Positions 15,848 through 23,800 of a stretch of DNA of 32,220 nt are shown in pieces; position 1 is the stretch's first letter, and the number at the start of each line of letters is the position of its first letter. Origin of the DNA: a bacterium (GTDB taxonomy: Bacteria > Margulisbacteria > Marinamargulisbacteria > SXXA01); NCBI GenBank assembly GCA_010028705.1, contig RHAI01000015.1, positions 1 to 32,220 on the forward strand, in the 5' to 3' direction. A program made the position numbers and the translations under genes. The notes beneath the pieces were generated by a model. It was not told where the DNA came from. It ran no database searches and saw nothing but the letters and a program-made list of their open reading frames with translations.

Positions 15848-16795
15848 ATGTCAATCAATAACAGGATAGGCTCGCATCGATTCACACATGTCGTCACCAT
15901 ACTATCGCTCATCGGCGTGATGCATGGGTGTGGCAAAGTGACACAAACGTCCACTAAATCCGCCGACGTCACCACATTCGATCTCAAATACTCGGTTGCG
16001 ATTGTAGCCACTAGCGACCCAGTCTATAAAATTGCGAGCACGAATTATTTCACACCGTCGGACTCAAGCGTTTATACGATCGTCTACGGAATAAATGACT
16101 CAGGTAAAGCGCAAGAGCTATCGTGGGGCAAAGCGATATTAACGTTTAAAGCGGGGGTCTCACCCTCAGCATCACCGGTAGCCAAGGTAACCTCACTGCG
16201 TAAAGGCGATATCGAATTAGATTCAGCCGATTACACCTGGGCTAAACTGGGATACGATCAGTCATCCAAAACCTGGTCAGCCGACATCAAAAAAGTGAAG
16301 CAGGGCTTCCCGTTATATTTAGTCGCATTTTACACACCCCGAGGCAAAGCGTACCTGAGTCTAATCCCCGCGAAGCGGGTATCCGGAAACGCGGTGACCA
16401 ATCTCGGGCAACTGTCGCCGTACGAGACATTTATTTCAACACTATGCTTGATGGATCTTCATGATCAGAAAGGCGTGGTGACCGAAACAGTGGCTCCTGG
16501 AGCATTAAAAACATTCTACTCCGAAGAATTCTTCGACATGGCCTCGTATACCATGACGCGAACCTCGAGTAGTAAATTTGAGCCTGAAAACCCGTCGTTT
16601 GTGTTTTCAGGAAATCTCGAGCAAAAGCTATTGGATGTGTACTCATTGGTTAAAGAAAAGGAGCTGGGTGAGGCAAAGTTGCTGGTGGAAAAATACACCC
16701 TCGACAGCCCCAAATGGCTACCGGAAAAACCGCGTGCATGGCTCATGGATAAACTCAAAGAACAGACCAAAGCAACGCCATCTAACAAAAACTGA
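15848..16795 (+). CDS. Putative lipoprotein of unknown function
   Basis: A 315-residue protein I do not recognise. The N-terminus has a basic stretch (NNRIGSHRF), a hydrophobic core (VVTILSLIGVM) and a Cys in MHGCGK. This reads as a type II signal peptide with a slightly unusual lipobox (M-H-G-C), so the mature protein would be lipid-anchored at Cys28 outside the cytoplasm. The mature part begins with a Thr/Ser-rich linker and then beta-rich sequence with repeated Tyr/Trp/Thr patterns (about 45-180), plausibly an immunoglobulin-like fold. The C-terminal ~70 residues are more helical and charged. No enzyme motif is visible. It lies 33 bases before the kinase-like gene on the same strand. Confidence 0.7.
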   Translation: MSINNRIGSHRFTHVVTILSLIGVMHGCGKVTQTSTKSADVTTFDLKYSVAIVATSDPVYKIASTNYFTPSDSSVYTIVYGINDSGKAQELSWGKAILTFKAGVSPSASPVAKVTSLRKGDIELDSADYTWAKLGYDQSSKTWSADIKKVKQGFPLYLVAFYTPRGKAYLSLIPAKRVSGNAVTNLGQLSPYETFISTLCLMDLHDQKGVVTETVAPGALKTFYSEEFFDMASYTMTRTSSSKFEPENPSFVFSGNLEQKLLDVYSLVKEKELGEAKLLVEKYTLDSPKWLPEKPRAWLMDKLKEQTKATPSNKN

Positions 16796-16815
16796 AATTA
16801 TTTTTGTTTTTTTTT
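16786..16815 (+). terminator. Weak AT-rich hairpin with T-tract
   Basis: CAAAAA and TTTTTG pair around a nine-base loop, followed by a run of nine T residues, immediately after the lipoprotein stop codon. The stem has only one GC pair, so the structure is weak. It might attenuate transcription into the kinase-like gene. Confidence 0.35.
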
Positions 16816-16816
16816 C

Positions 16817-16822
16817 GATAAT
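16817..16822 (+). promoter_or_regulatory. -10-like hexamer directly upstream of the kinase-like gene
   Basis: GATAAT (5/6 to TATAAT) ends six bases before the ATG at 16829, placing the expected transcription start on the A of the ATG. The -35 region is AT-rich with no clear match, and no Shine-Dalgarno is present. Confidence 0.35.
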
Positions 16823-16828
16823 TAAGTA

Positions 16829-18169
16829 ATGGGCTACACCGTTAAAAAAATTATCGCAATGACCCCGTATTCCCCCGTCGATGAGACTTGTGTTGTCGAA
16901 AGTCATCAACTGGATGTGAATAAATACGAGCTAATCGAACCTGTCGATTTTAAGGATTCGGGATCTGGTGCTCAATTTTATAAACTCCGCAACAAATCGA
17001 GCGGGGACCTATTTATTTTAAAAACGGGCGCGAGAGTATGCGGCGATGTCGAGGCATTTCGATGGCTGGCAACGATGACCGATTTGAAACACACGTTCTT
17101 ACTCCCCCTTGATTCAGAAATGGGACTAAGACCGGGTGTCGAACGAGAGCGGGCGGGTTACCATGTGACACCGTTAATCGATGGGCCGGATGCCTTTGAC
17201 TATATCACCGAGGCTCATTCTACCCACGAAAGATTCCGTCGGGCCCAAACACTATTTGACCGGGGAATGTCCAGTATTATTACTCATTTTGCCGAACACG
17301 AGATGAGCTGTGCCAATCCGGTTCAATGGTTTGAAGAAAAAACGTGTGGCGAGGCACTAACTCCGTTGATACCGTATCGGGACCAGAGTCTGTTTCAATT
17401 ACCTGAATTTCGAATCGATGGAACAACGATACCCAATGGATTGAAATTTATCGAAGGGCTTCAGGAGGGCAAGTTACCCAATCATGAGATATTACGAGCC
17501 ATTTTACTTCCTCGAAAAATCGCACGAACTATTTCGGACCCAACATCATTAAACGAGCTCATTTTTAACGGATCGCCACTATTCATTGACCCGGGAACGC
17601 CCCGCGATCAACAATTGGGCTACGTGATGTGCAAACACGAGGGAATGTTTGCCGTAGCATTTCCATCCTTTATAAAAGGCCATGTCGCCATCACAACGTC
17701 AGGTCATACGTTTGAGATAACCCCGGATGAGCATTACAACCGGATGAAAGACATTCATGATATCCGACACGTTATGGATCGAATCGAACGCATTGGGGGC
17801 TCGATTCTAACCCACCGACCATTTTTTATGGTTCATTTAATGTTCTATGGGGCACGACAATTTTTTAGAGATCTCGCGTATTCATGTGCACAGAACAATC
17901 GCTCGCGGTCGGAGTTCGACATTTTAATGGGATCAATCGCAATGGATGCGGTCGCAAGGATACTGATTAACACTGCCGAACATCTCGACCGAGAGTACCC
18001 ACATGGCCGTTTTTTGGAGGCACTTTGTCATCCGGATGAGTATTTGCGTTATGCCAAGATATGCAAGCAGGCATACAATCAATTTCTAGGGTCTGAGGAG
18101 TCGGCATTATATCGCCGCCTGTTTACCGACGGGTCAACGACTGGGTTTAAAATTGAACCCGTCACTTAA
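16829..18169 (+). CDS. Cryptic kinase-like (protein kinase/APH fold) protein
   Basis: A 446-residue protein I cannot assign by family, but with an ordered set of kinase-fold signatures. YELIEPVDF then DSGSGAQFYKLRN (residues 33-55) resembles a first strand and glycine-rich loop. FILK with K65 resembles the ATP-anchoring lysine, and VEAF with E75 the paired helix-C glutamate. HTFLLPLDSE near 88-97 fits strands 4-5. ISDPTSLN with D237 and N242 has the exact D-x4-N spacing of the HRDLKPxN catalytic loop, and PLFIDPG with D254 sits where the DFG metal motif belongs. Departures are the lack of His two residues before D237 and DPG for DFG. A long insert (about 120-230) separates the lobes, and the C-terminal ~160 residues are helical. 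It could be an active atypical kinase or a pseudokinase; substrate unknown. An alternative ATG is at 16859. Confidence 0.6.
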   Translation: MGYTVKKIIAMTPYSPVDETCVVESHQLDVNKYELIEPVDFKDSGSGAQFYKLRNKSSGDLFILKTGARVCGDVEAFRWLATMTDLKHTFLLPLDSEMGLRPGVERERAGYHVTPLIDGPDAFDYITEAHSTHERFRRAQTLFDRGMSSIITHFAEHEMSCANPVQWFEEKTCGEALTPLIPYRDQSLFQLPEFRIDGTTIPNGLKFIEGLQEGKLPNHEILRAILLPRKIARTISDPTSLNELIFNGSPLFIDPGTPRDQQLGYVMCKHEGMFAVAFPSFIKGHVAITTSGHTFEITPDEHYNRMKDIHDIRHVMDRIERIGGSILTHRPFFMVHLMFYGARQFFRDLAYSCAQNNRSRSEFDILMGSIAMDAVARILINTAEHLDREYPHGRFLEALCHPDEYLRYAKICKQAYNQFLGSEESALYRRLFTDGSTTGFKIEPVT

Positions 18170-18181
18170 AAGTTATTATGG

Positions 18182-19006
18182 CTATTTCGGCGCGTCCTTG
18201 CGACGGATTATCTCGGCGTCGTAAAACCCAAACCATTGGGCCAGGACATTCGCTACTCGCCGTGGCTCCTGTTCACGGCCAATCACCTCACTAGCGGGTG
18301 CCAAACGAACGCGAACGATCAACGGCAACCGAAAATGAGTGGCACTGTGCGTGGCAAATTCGCCGTGATTCACCAGCCACACGTCATCATAGTCGCGGAT
18401 TAACGGCAAAATTTCCTGTTCAATTTTTAGCCGGGGATGATGGTTGAAATGTTGGATGATTGGACTGATATAGGCCAAGACTGTGTATCCCCGGTCAAGC
18501 ATCGAACGGATATTTTTAGCGTGATTGTCGGTGCCTAAATCGCGATAACTTGTCGGTTCAAAAAGGGTTTTCCAATTTGGAAACACCACGCCTGGGATCA
18601 TTTGGAAGTGTGCAAAGGCGTCGGGAATCGGGATAACAACCTGAGTATCCAACGCCTGAAATAAGAAGGGTGAATCGAATACATCGGTCCGAACGGCCAG
18701 TATTAATCGCCCACGGGTGGCCGCCGGTATATCTCGAGACAGATAGAACGTGACATGGCGATGCGCAAAATACCATCGCCAAAATGAGACTATAAACCGC
18801 CGCGTGCGCTCCCATCGCGGGTTCCCAGACAGCATCAGACTTGACGCCGTTGTCCATCCCCACACCACTGTCCAAAGCGGCCAGGCGAGCATTAACCGTA
18901 ACCGTCTCAATCGAGGAAGTAACGCTTGGCGATATAAGGCCAATCGAATCAAACGGTCACGGGAACGCGAAAAAAAAAGAGAGCGCTTTACAAAATACTC
19001 AATCAC
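18182..19006 (-). CDS. Membrane-associated protein, weakly PlsC acyltransferase-like
   Basis: A 274-residue protein without a certain family. The N-terminus is very basic, followed by a hydrophobic segment (about 37-60, AWPLWTVVWGWTTASSLML) that probably associates with or spans the membrane. Later blocks recall glycerophosphate acyltransferases in order: LAVRTDVFDSPFL (104-115) where NHxSxxD would be, MIPGVVFPN (136-144) like the substrate-binding strand, GYTVLAYISP (173-182) like the FPEG block, and LPLIVRVRLAPASEV like the last strand. The catalytic His is absent (Thr107) and the FPEG motif is not conserved. If the relationship is real it is probably inactive or highly diverged. The ATG overlaps the stop of the upstream gene (ATGA). 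Last gene of the giant-protein operon. Confidence 0.55.
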   Translation of the reverse strand: MIEYFVKRSLFFSRSRDRLIRLALYRQALLPRLRRLRLMLAWPLWTVVWGWTTASSLMLSGNPRWERTRRFIVSFWRWYFAHRHVTFYLSRDIPAATRGRLILAVRTDVFDSPFLFQALDTQVVIPIPDAFAHFQMIPGVVFPNWKTLFEPTSYRDLGTDNHAKNIRSMLDRGYTVLAYISPIIQHFNHHPRLKIEQEILPLIRDYDDVWLVNHGEFATHSATHFRLPLIVRVRLAPASEVIGREQEPRRVANVLAQWFGFYDAEIIRRKDAPK

Positions 19007-19629
19007 AGGACTTCGCCATCTTTGTTTAGGAGCCTGGCAATGTCTTTCTCACGTTGGATACGACGTGCTTCCGACCCAGATATATCGATAACCCCGTGAG
19101 TACGCTCCTCAACAACGGCGGAGTCCGTAACAATCGGGACTGGTGCCTGAGCGACCGGCGTATCGATTGTCACAGGGCCCTGAATCGGTGTGTCAGGCGA
19201 AATATCCGGTACGATTGTGGGAGCGGCGACATTGATTTGATGCCTCGAATATATCGGTGGATTGTCGGTCTGACTACTTATTGTCGATACAGAATCGATA
19301 CCCATCGCAGGCCGCGGCACCGATGTCTCCTTGGACGCCGACCGATCCGACGTGACCGGCTCCGGCGATTTAGGAGCCGCCCCAACCGAAGGCATCGCGG
19401 CCGGGCGAGAGGGCAACGGAAAGAGTTGGCCCAGCGCAACCGGATCAGCGGGGGAAATGGCATCGAATGTCGGGGATCCCGGGGGAGTCGGAATACTCCG
19501 ACGAAGAGACTGATCAATCAGCCGACCGATTCGACCCAGATACGCCTCCAGTTCATCACGGTTATCTCGAAGACGTCGAAATTTTTCAACGTCCATCGAC
19601 AATAAATCATCCATATCGTCGTTACTCAT
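19003..19629 (-). CDS. Pro-rich, largely disordered protein of the giant-gene operon
   Basis: 208 residues of unknown function. The first ~45 residues are a charged helix (MDVEKFRRLRDNRDELEAYL). About 46-175 is low-complexity Pro/Ser/Thr/Ala-rich sequence with no predicted fold. The C-terminal ~30 residues form another charged helix (SGSEARRIQREKDIARLLN). This helix-linker-helix layout is typical of tethers or scaffold proteins. I chose the ATG at 19629, which overlaps the preceding gene by eight bases (ATGAGTAA) and has AAGG six bases upstream. A longer in-frame reading to 19827 would lie antiframe over that gene and is unlikely. The stop overlaps the next ATG (ATGA). Confidence 0.65.
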   Translation of the reverse strand: MSNDDMDDLLSMDVEKFRRLRDNRDELEAYLGRIGRLIDQSLRRSIPTPPGSPTFDAISPADPVALGQLFPLPSRPAAMPSVGAAPKSPEPVTSDRSASKETSVPRPAMGIDSVSTISSQTDNPPIYSRHQINVAAPTIVPDISPDTPIQGPVTIDTPVAQAPVPIVTDSAVVEERTHGVIDISGSEARRIQREKDIARLLNKDGEVL

Positions 19630-19876
19630 CCAGCGCCTTATATTGCTGAAACAGGTCTCTAGTTCGTTCAATCGATGCGACAATTTCAGCGCGTGACTCA
19701 CGCATTTCCCGCTGAGTCTCCCAAATTTTGGCCTCATGCTCCCGAATTTCGGCTTGATATTCCAGTCGCCGCTTTTCGCGCAATGATTGGACAATCTTAA
19801 ACCGAACCACCAGCACCACAAGATCAATGATTAATAGAACAGTAACGCATGCTAAGGCCGAAATCCCAAAAGTCAT
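19622..19876 (-). CDS. Single-pass membrane protein with cytoplasmic coiled coil
   Basis: An 84-residue protein with one N-terminal membrane helix (about 4-26, ISALACVTVLLIIDLVVLVV). It is followed by a highly charged helical stretch (about 28-82, rich in E, R, K and Q with heptad-like hydrophobics) that should form a coiled coil. The topology recalls small assembly or energisation subunits, but I see no sequence family. The ATG at 19876 is preferred; an in-frame GTG two codons earlier is also possible. Neither has a good Shine-Dalgarno. It lies 21 bases after the 306-residue gene and overlaps the Pro-rich gene by eight bases. Confidence 0.65.
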   Translation of the reverse strand: MTFGISALACVTVLLIIDLVVLVVRFKIVQSLREKRRLEYQAEIREHEAKIWETQREMRESRAEIVASIERTRDLFQQYKALDE

Positions 19877-19897
19877 ATGCACCCGAAATGTAAAAAT

Positions 19898-20818
19898 TTA
19901 GCCGATGGCCAAGCGTACATTTTCAAAATTGCTGGTGTCAATCGTTTCGCTTACCGCTTGTTGAGTGCGAATTGCCTGGGCACGAATCGAAGCGGTTTTA
20001 TGACGAGTGTCGGCGTCAATGAGATCCAAAAATCGGCGGATCGACGGGGCATTGAATTGATCCAATACCTTGAGAATCCATTCGCTCGTCGGCATACGAT
20101 ATACCGCGTCGACGACTCGACGATTCCAAGGAGCCACGGCATCCGCCGAAAAATACCCCGCAAAATTTTCAATCATGACATATATCTTTAAATAGGTTTT
20201 GAAATGATCCGCCGTCGCCAATGGGAGCGACTCACGACCGAGCAAATCGAGCGTGTTGCAAATAATTTTTTCGACGTCTTCAGGATCAAAATCTCGTCGT
20301 ATAGCGGCCGTCAACCCCACAACATCGGAGGGGAATTTGCTCGGATGTTGAATCGATTGGCGTAAGGTATCACAGCGAGTATCGGTAAGACTTTCCGCTT
20401 TGACAGCGGTCACAAAAGTGCTCCCAACCCGTTGCCATTTTTGAAATAATTGTTTGAGACGTCGATAGGTAATCGGATCCTTCAGGTAGTGATATTCCAG
20501 AACTTTTTTTTGAAGCGAGGCCGGTAACTGTTGTACCACGACATCGAGTACCGGGCCCGGAAACCACGCCGTACACGCCACGTCCCTCACGTTCAAAATG
20601 GCGGGTGCAACGGCTAAAAGGCTCGAAGCCGCCAGAGAGTCGATCACCACTTTCGCAATGGATTCAGGCCCAAACGCAATGACACTCGCCACTAAGGGCT
20701 CATTGTCGCCATCGATCTCGATACCCCGCATGCGATGGACCATCACTGTTTCTAACAACCCCACCAACCAGGCGGTCTGTTCCGATGTAAATTGGTCTAA
20801 TGGGGTGATCACGATCAT
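19898..20818 (-). CDS. Helical protein of unknown function, coupled to the giant gene
   Basis: 306 residues, predicted almost entirely alpha-helical, with no signal peptide or membrane helix. Repeating helix pairs such as PESIAKVVIDSL, LDVVVQQLPASLQKKVLEYH and WILKVLDQFNAPSIRRFLDL suggest a HEAT/ARM-like or FliG-like solenoid. No catalytic motif is visible. The ATG overlaps the stop codon of the giant gene (ATGA), so the two are made together. The most economical inference is a dedicated partner or cap of the giant protein. Confidence 0.65.
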   Translation of the reverse strand: MIVITPLDQFTSEQTAWLVGLLETVMVHRMRGIEIDGDNEPLVASVIAFGPESIAKVVIDSLAASSLLAVAPAILNVRDVACTAWFPGPVLDVVVQQLPASLQKKVLEYHYLKDPITYRRLKQLFQKWQRVGSTFVTAVKAESLTDTRCDTLRQSIQHPSKFPSDVVGLTAAIRRDFDPEDVEKIICNTLDLLGRESLPLATADHFKTYLKIYVMIENFAGYFSADAVAPWNRRVVDAVYRMPTSEWILKVLDQFNAPSIRRFLDLIDADTRHKTASIRAQAIRTQQAVSETIDTSNFENVRLAIG

Positions 20819-23800
20819 GATGAGATAAGCGTCGCCAATTGGTCGAGTACTGCGGGGACCCCATTTGCCTCCTTCAGTGCCTGATGAAAGTCTTTAAGAT
20901 CAATAGCTTCTCCAAGATTAAGCACCTGGCGTTTAGGGAATAGGACGTCGGAAATGCGTGTGGGGTCGGGGCTACCATCTACCAATTCAGCTATGCGCCG
21001 ATGAGTCGGATTATCGTGACCTTTGCCGATCGCCGACAACATCGCGTTCCCCCACGCCTGCGTACCGGATGCCTTGGGAATTCGCATCCCAATAACGAGT
21101 AAATCCGTGACCAATCGGTCCTTTTTCTCATCCACAGTACCCGTTGAGTGTTCCTGTGCGGTAATCGCGGCATTAATAAGCTTTTGGACCCCCAATTCCC
21201 CACTAAAGTGATCAATCATGGCATTTTGCAGGACGGATTGGTGCGGATTAAGCCGTTGATCATAGTGTGACATCCCCTTAAAAATATCGGAAATACACTT
21301 GCCGTTTTGGCTTAAGCCATCCACCGCCGTTTTAACCCATTGGGTCTCGGACTGCCTAACTTTGACGGGATTGGCCTTATCTTTTTCGTCGATTGATGGA
21401 AGGGAGCGGGTCGCAGCGTACATCCTCAAATAATCCTCAACGGATTCTTTTTCGACAGGTTTGGATGTGTCCAACCCAACGTTACGTTGCATCAGTTCCA
21501 TTCGGGCCGCCTTCCCAAATCGAGTCCCAGGTAATGAAGTGCCGTCCGCCGCCGTGTCCGGAAGCGGTTCTATACGTTCGGCCGCTGTCGCGAGTGCCGA
21601 TCCAATCTTAAACTGGGGTAACATGGCGTCGACCATTCGAGAGATGCTGGCCGTCTCAATATAGTCCCGAATCGTTGATAACACAGCGTCATTGCTGGTT
21701 GATGTGTTATTAATGACACCGGATACACGCTCGTACGCGTCCTTCAGGACTGGCATCGTCGTTTTAACTTGATCGGCCCCAATATCAGACACCGGTGAAC
21801 GACTAGCCCCTTGACGCTGAATTAGGGTCATGGGCCCAGTCACCGCCAATAACGCTTTGTCATTGTACAATAATCGATTGGCCAGCAAACTGGTCAATTT
21901 CTCCCGAGAAGCCAACCCAAATCCAGAGTTAATTCCCGGAAACTGGTGACGCAATTGAGTGACTAACGCCTGGGTTTTTTTGATATTACCACTCCCTATA
22001 TACCCATCTGTTTTTTCCAGCAATGTATCAAGGTTGTCCACTTGGTTCTGGGTCACTCCAAACGGATTTCCCGTCGTAGTACCAATTTGCCGGTTTCCCT
22101 CGGCGGCGGCATAATTTTCCTTCAATTGCCGCACGACCTCCACGCCAATCTTTTTGCCCTTTAAATCACCTAAAATTTCCACTTGTTGATCTTGTCCTGC
22201 CCGAAACAGCACCGTTGTCCATGGGTTCTGCCGTAGTTCGGGCGTCCTATGCAACCGAAGGAATCTGAAGGATCGATCTGGGATCAGATGGACCAGCCCA
22301 TGGCCAGTTGCATTGACCTTTACATTGACGTTTCGGCGACCATTGTGCGAGAAGGAATAATCTTGTTTCTGACCAATCAAGCCAGTGTAAAGGGCAATTT
22401 GTTCTTGAGTAAACTTTTTGTCTGAGTCGGTGCCATCGAGTGGCGTTTCCAAAAACCGATTCATTACACCATTAAATTCAAGGGGATCCTCTTGCCAGGT
22501 CTGATGCAAAATTGCGATCACGTGATCCGTTGGAACCCCAGAATTCCTAATTTTGGTGGAATCGAGCGATTTATTATATCCGATCGCCTGTTTGACAATG
22601 GCCCCATAGGCAGTGGCCGCCTTGCTGGGATAGGGCGGAATACCCGCGGTGTCCCGATACACATCGGCCAAAATAGAGCGCAATTTATCGGGATTGGTCT
22701 TCAGTTGATCAATCACCGATACGGCATTGTCATCGGACTGGGACATCCAAGCCGTAGCCAACGCCCGATCAAACTCGACAGACGCCCGGTTAGAACCCTC
22801 GGTCAGTCGCTTGACCACTCGGCCCGACAATTCCATCTGACGCGCCGACATCGGATCGTCAACAATCAGTGACAGCATGTGTGATGCGCTGTCTGAGGAA
22901 CCCTTTACGACCTCCCAATGCGTTGCCGCGGCAATGATACGATCGTCCAGAGTAGACTTTTTAGCCACCTCACCGATGGCGAATCGACGGGTATTAGCGG
23001 AAATAATATCCATTTTTATTTCGTCCGGGGTTCCGGCCGTCAAGGATCTCAATGTTTCCAAAATGGCCCGGCGATCTGGGCCGAATGGCGTTGTATTGGA
23101 CTCATCGGTTAATTGGCGAAAGAGTTGATCGCGAGTATCCGACGTCTGAAGCAGTTGTTGCAATTCAGCACGTCGTGTCAGCTCGGATTTTCCACCAATT
23201 TTACCCAACGTCTGGGCCACGGAGTCCCCCTGACGTTCTTCCCTGACCGATTGAGTCGAAGTGCCCAAGCCGGTCCCCACCCCCTCCCGTGGATTCGAGT
23301 TCCGTCGGATCATGGATACAATTTCTCCCATATCCCCCTCTGCACCGTCCCAGGTCGGGCCCGGATAGCGAGTCATCAATTGTCGAACCACAGGTTCCAA
23401 TCGGTGCCTCTGACCCACCAGTACTTGGGGGTGTGATAGAATTTGCAAACCTTTACTCGTGTCTTCGTCCATCAGTTTACCCACCACCGTTTCGATGGTT
23501 TGGGGGGATGCAATCGCCAGCATCGAATTCAATGCTTTATCCGTGAGGGGCTTGTTTCGGCATTCCTCCTTTAAAATTCCTGGGAACTCGGGATTGGCGT
23601 TGATCGCCCCGGCGTATCGATCCAGACGTGGCGACTGGTTAAGTAAGATGGTTAACGATGCTTTATTGGCCTGAGGAATGACTGACGGGACCTGCTCCAA
23701 AATCCATCGGGTGGGCATAGTGACCCGAAGGGGCTCTGGATCCCCCGGAATACGGCCCATTCCTTCCGGAAGGACGGTTCCCAGTGTTTCCCGACACTCA

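Noticed and set aside
19054-19605. 183-residue plus-strand reading frame
   Set aside because: Arg/Asp-rich shadow antisense to the Pro-rich gene, with no start signal.
19630-19827. 66-residue N-terminal extension of the Pro-rich protein
   Set aside because: It reads antiframe through the membrane coiled-coil gene; the ATG at 19629 has a ribosome site and the usual short overlap.
22492-22872. Plus-strand reading frames within the giant gene
   Set aside because: All are short, lack start signals and arise from the long opposite-strand frame.
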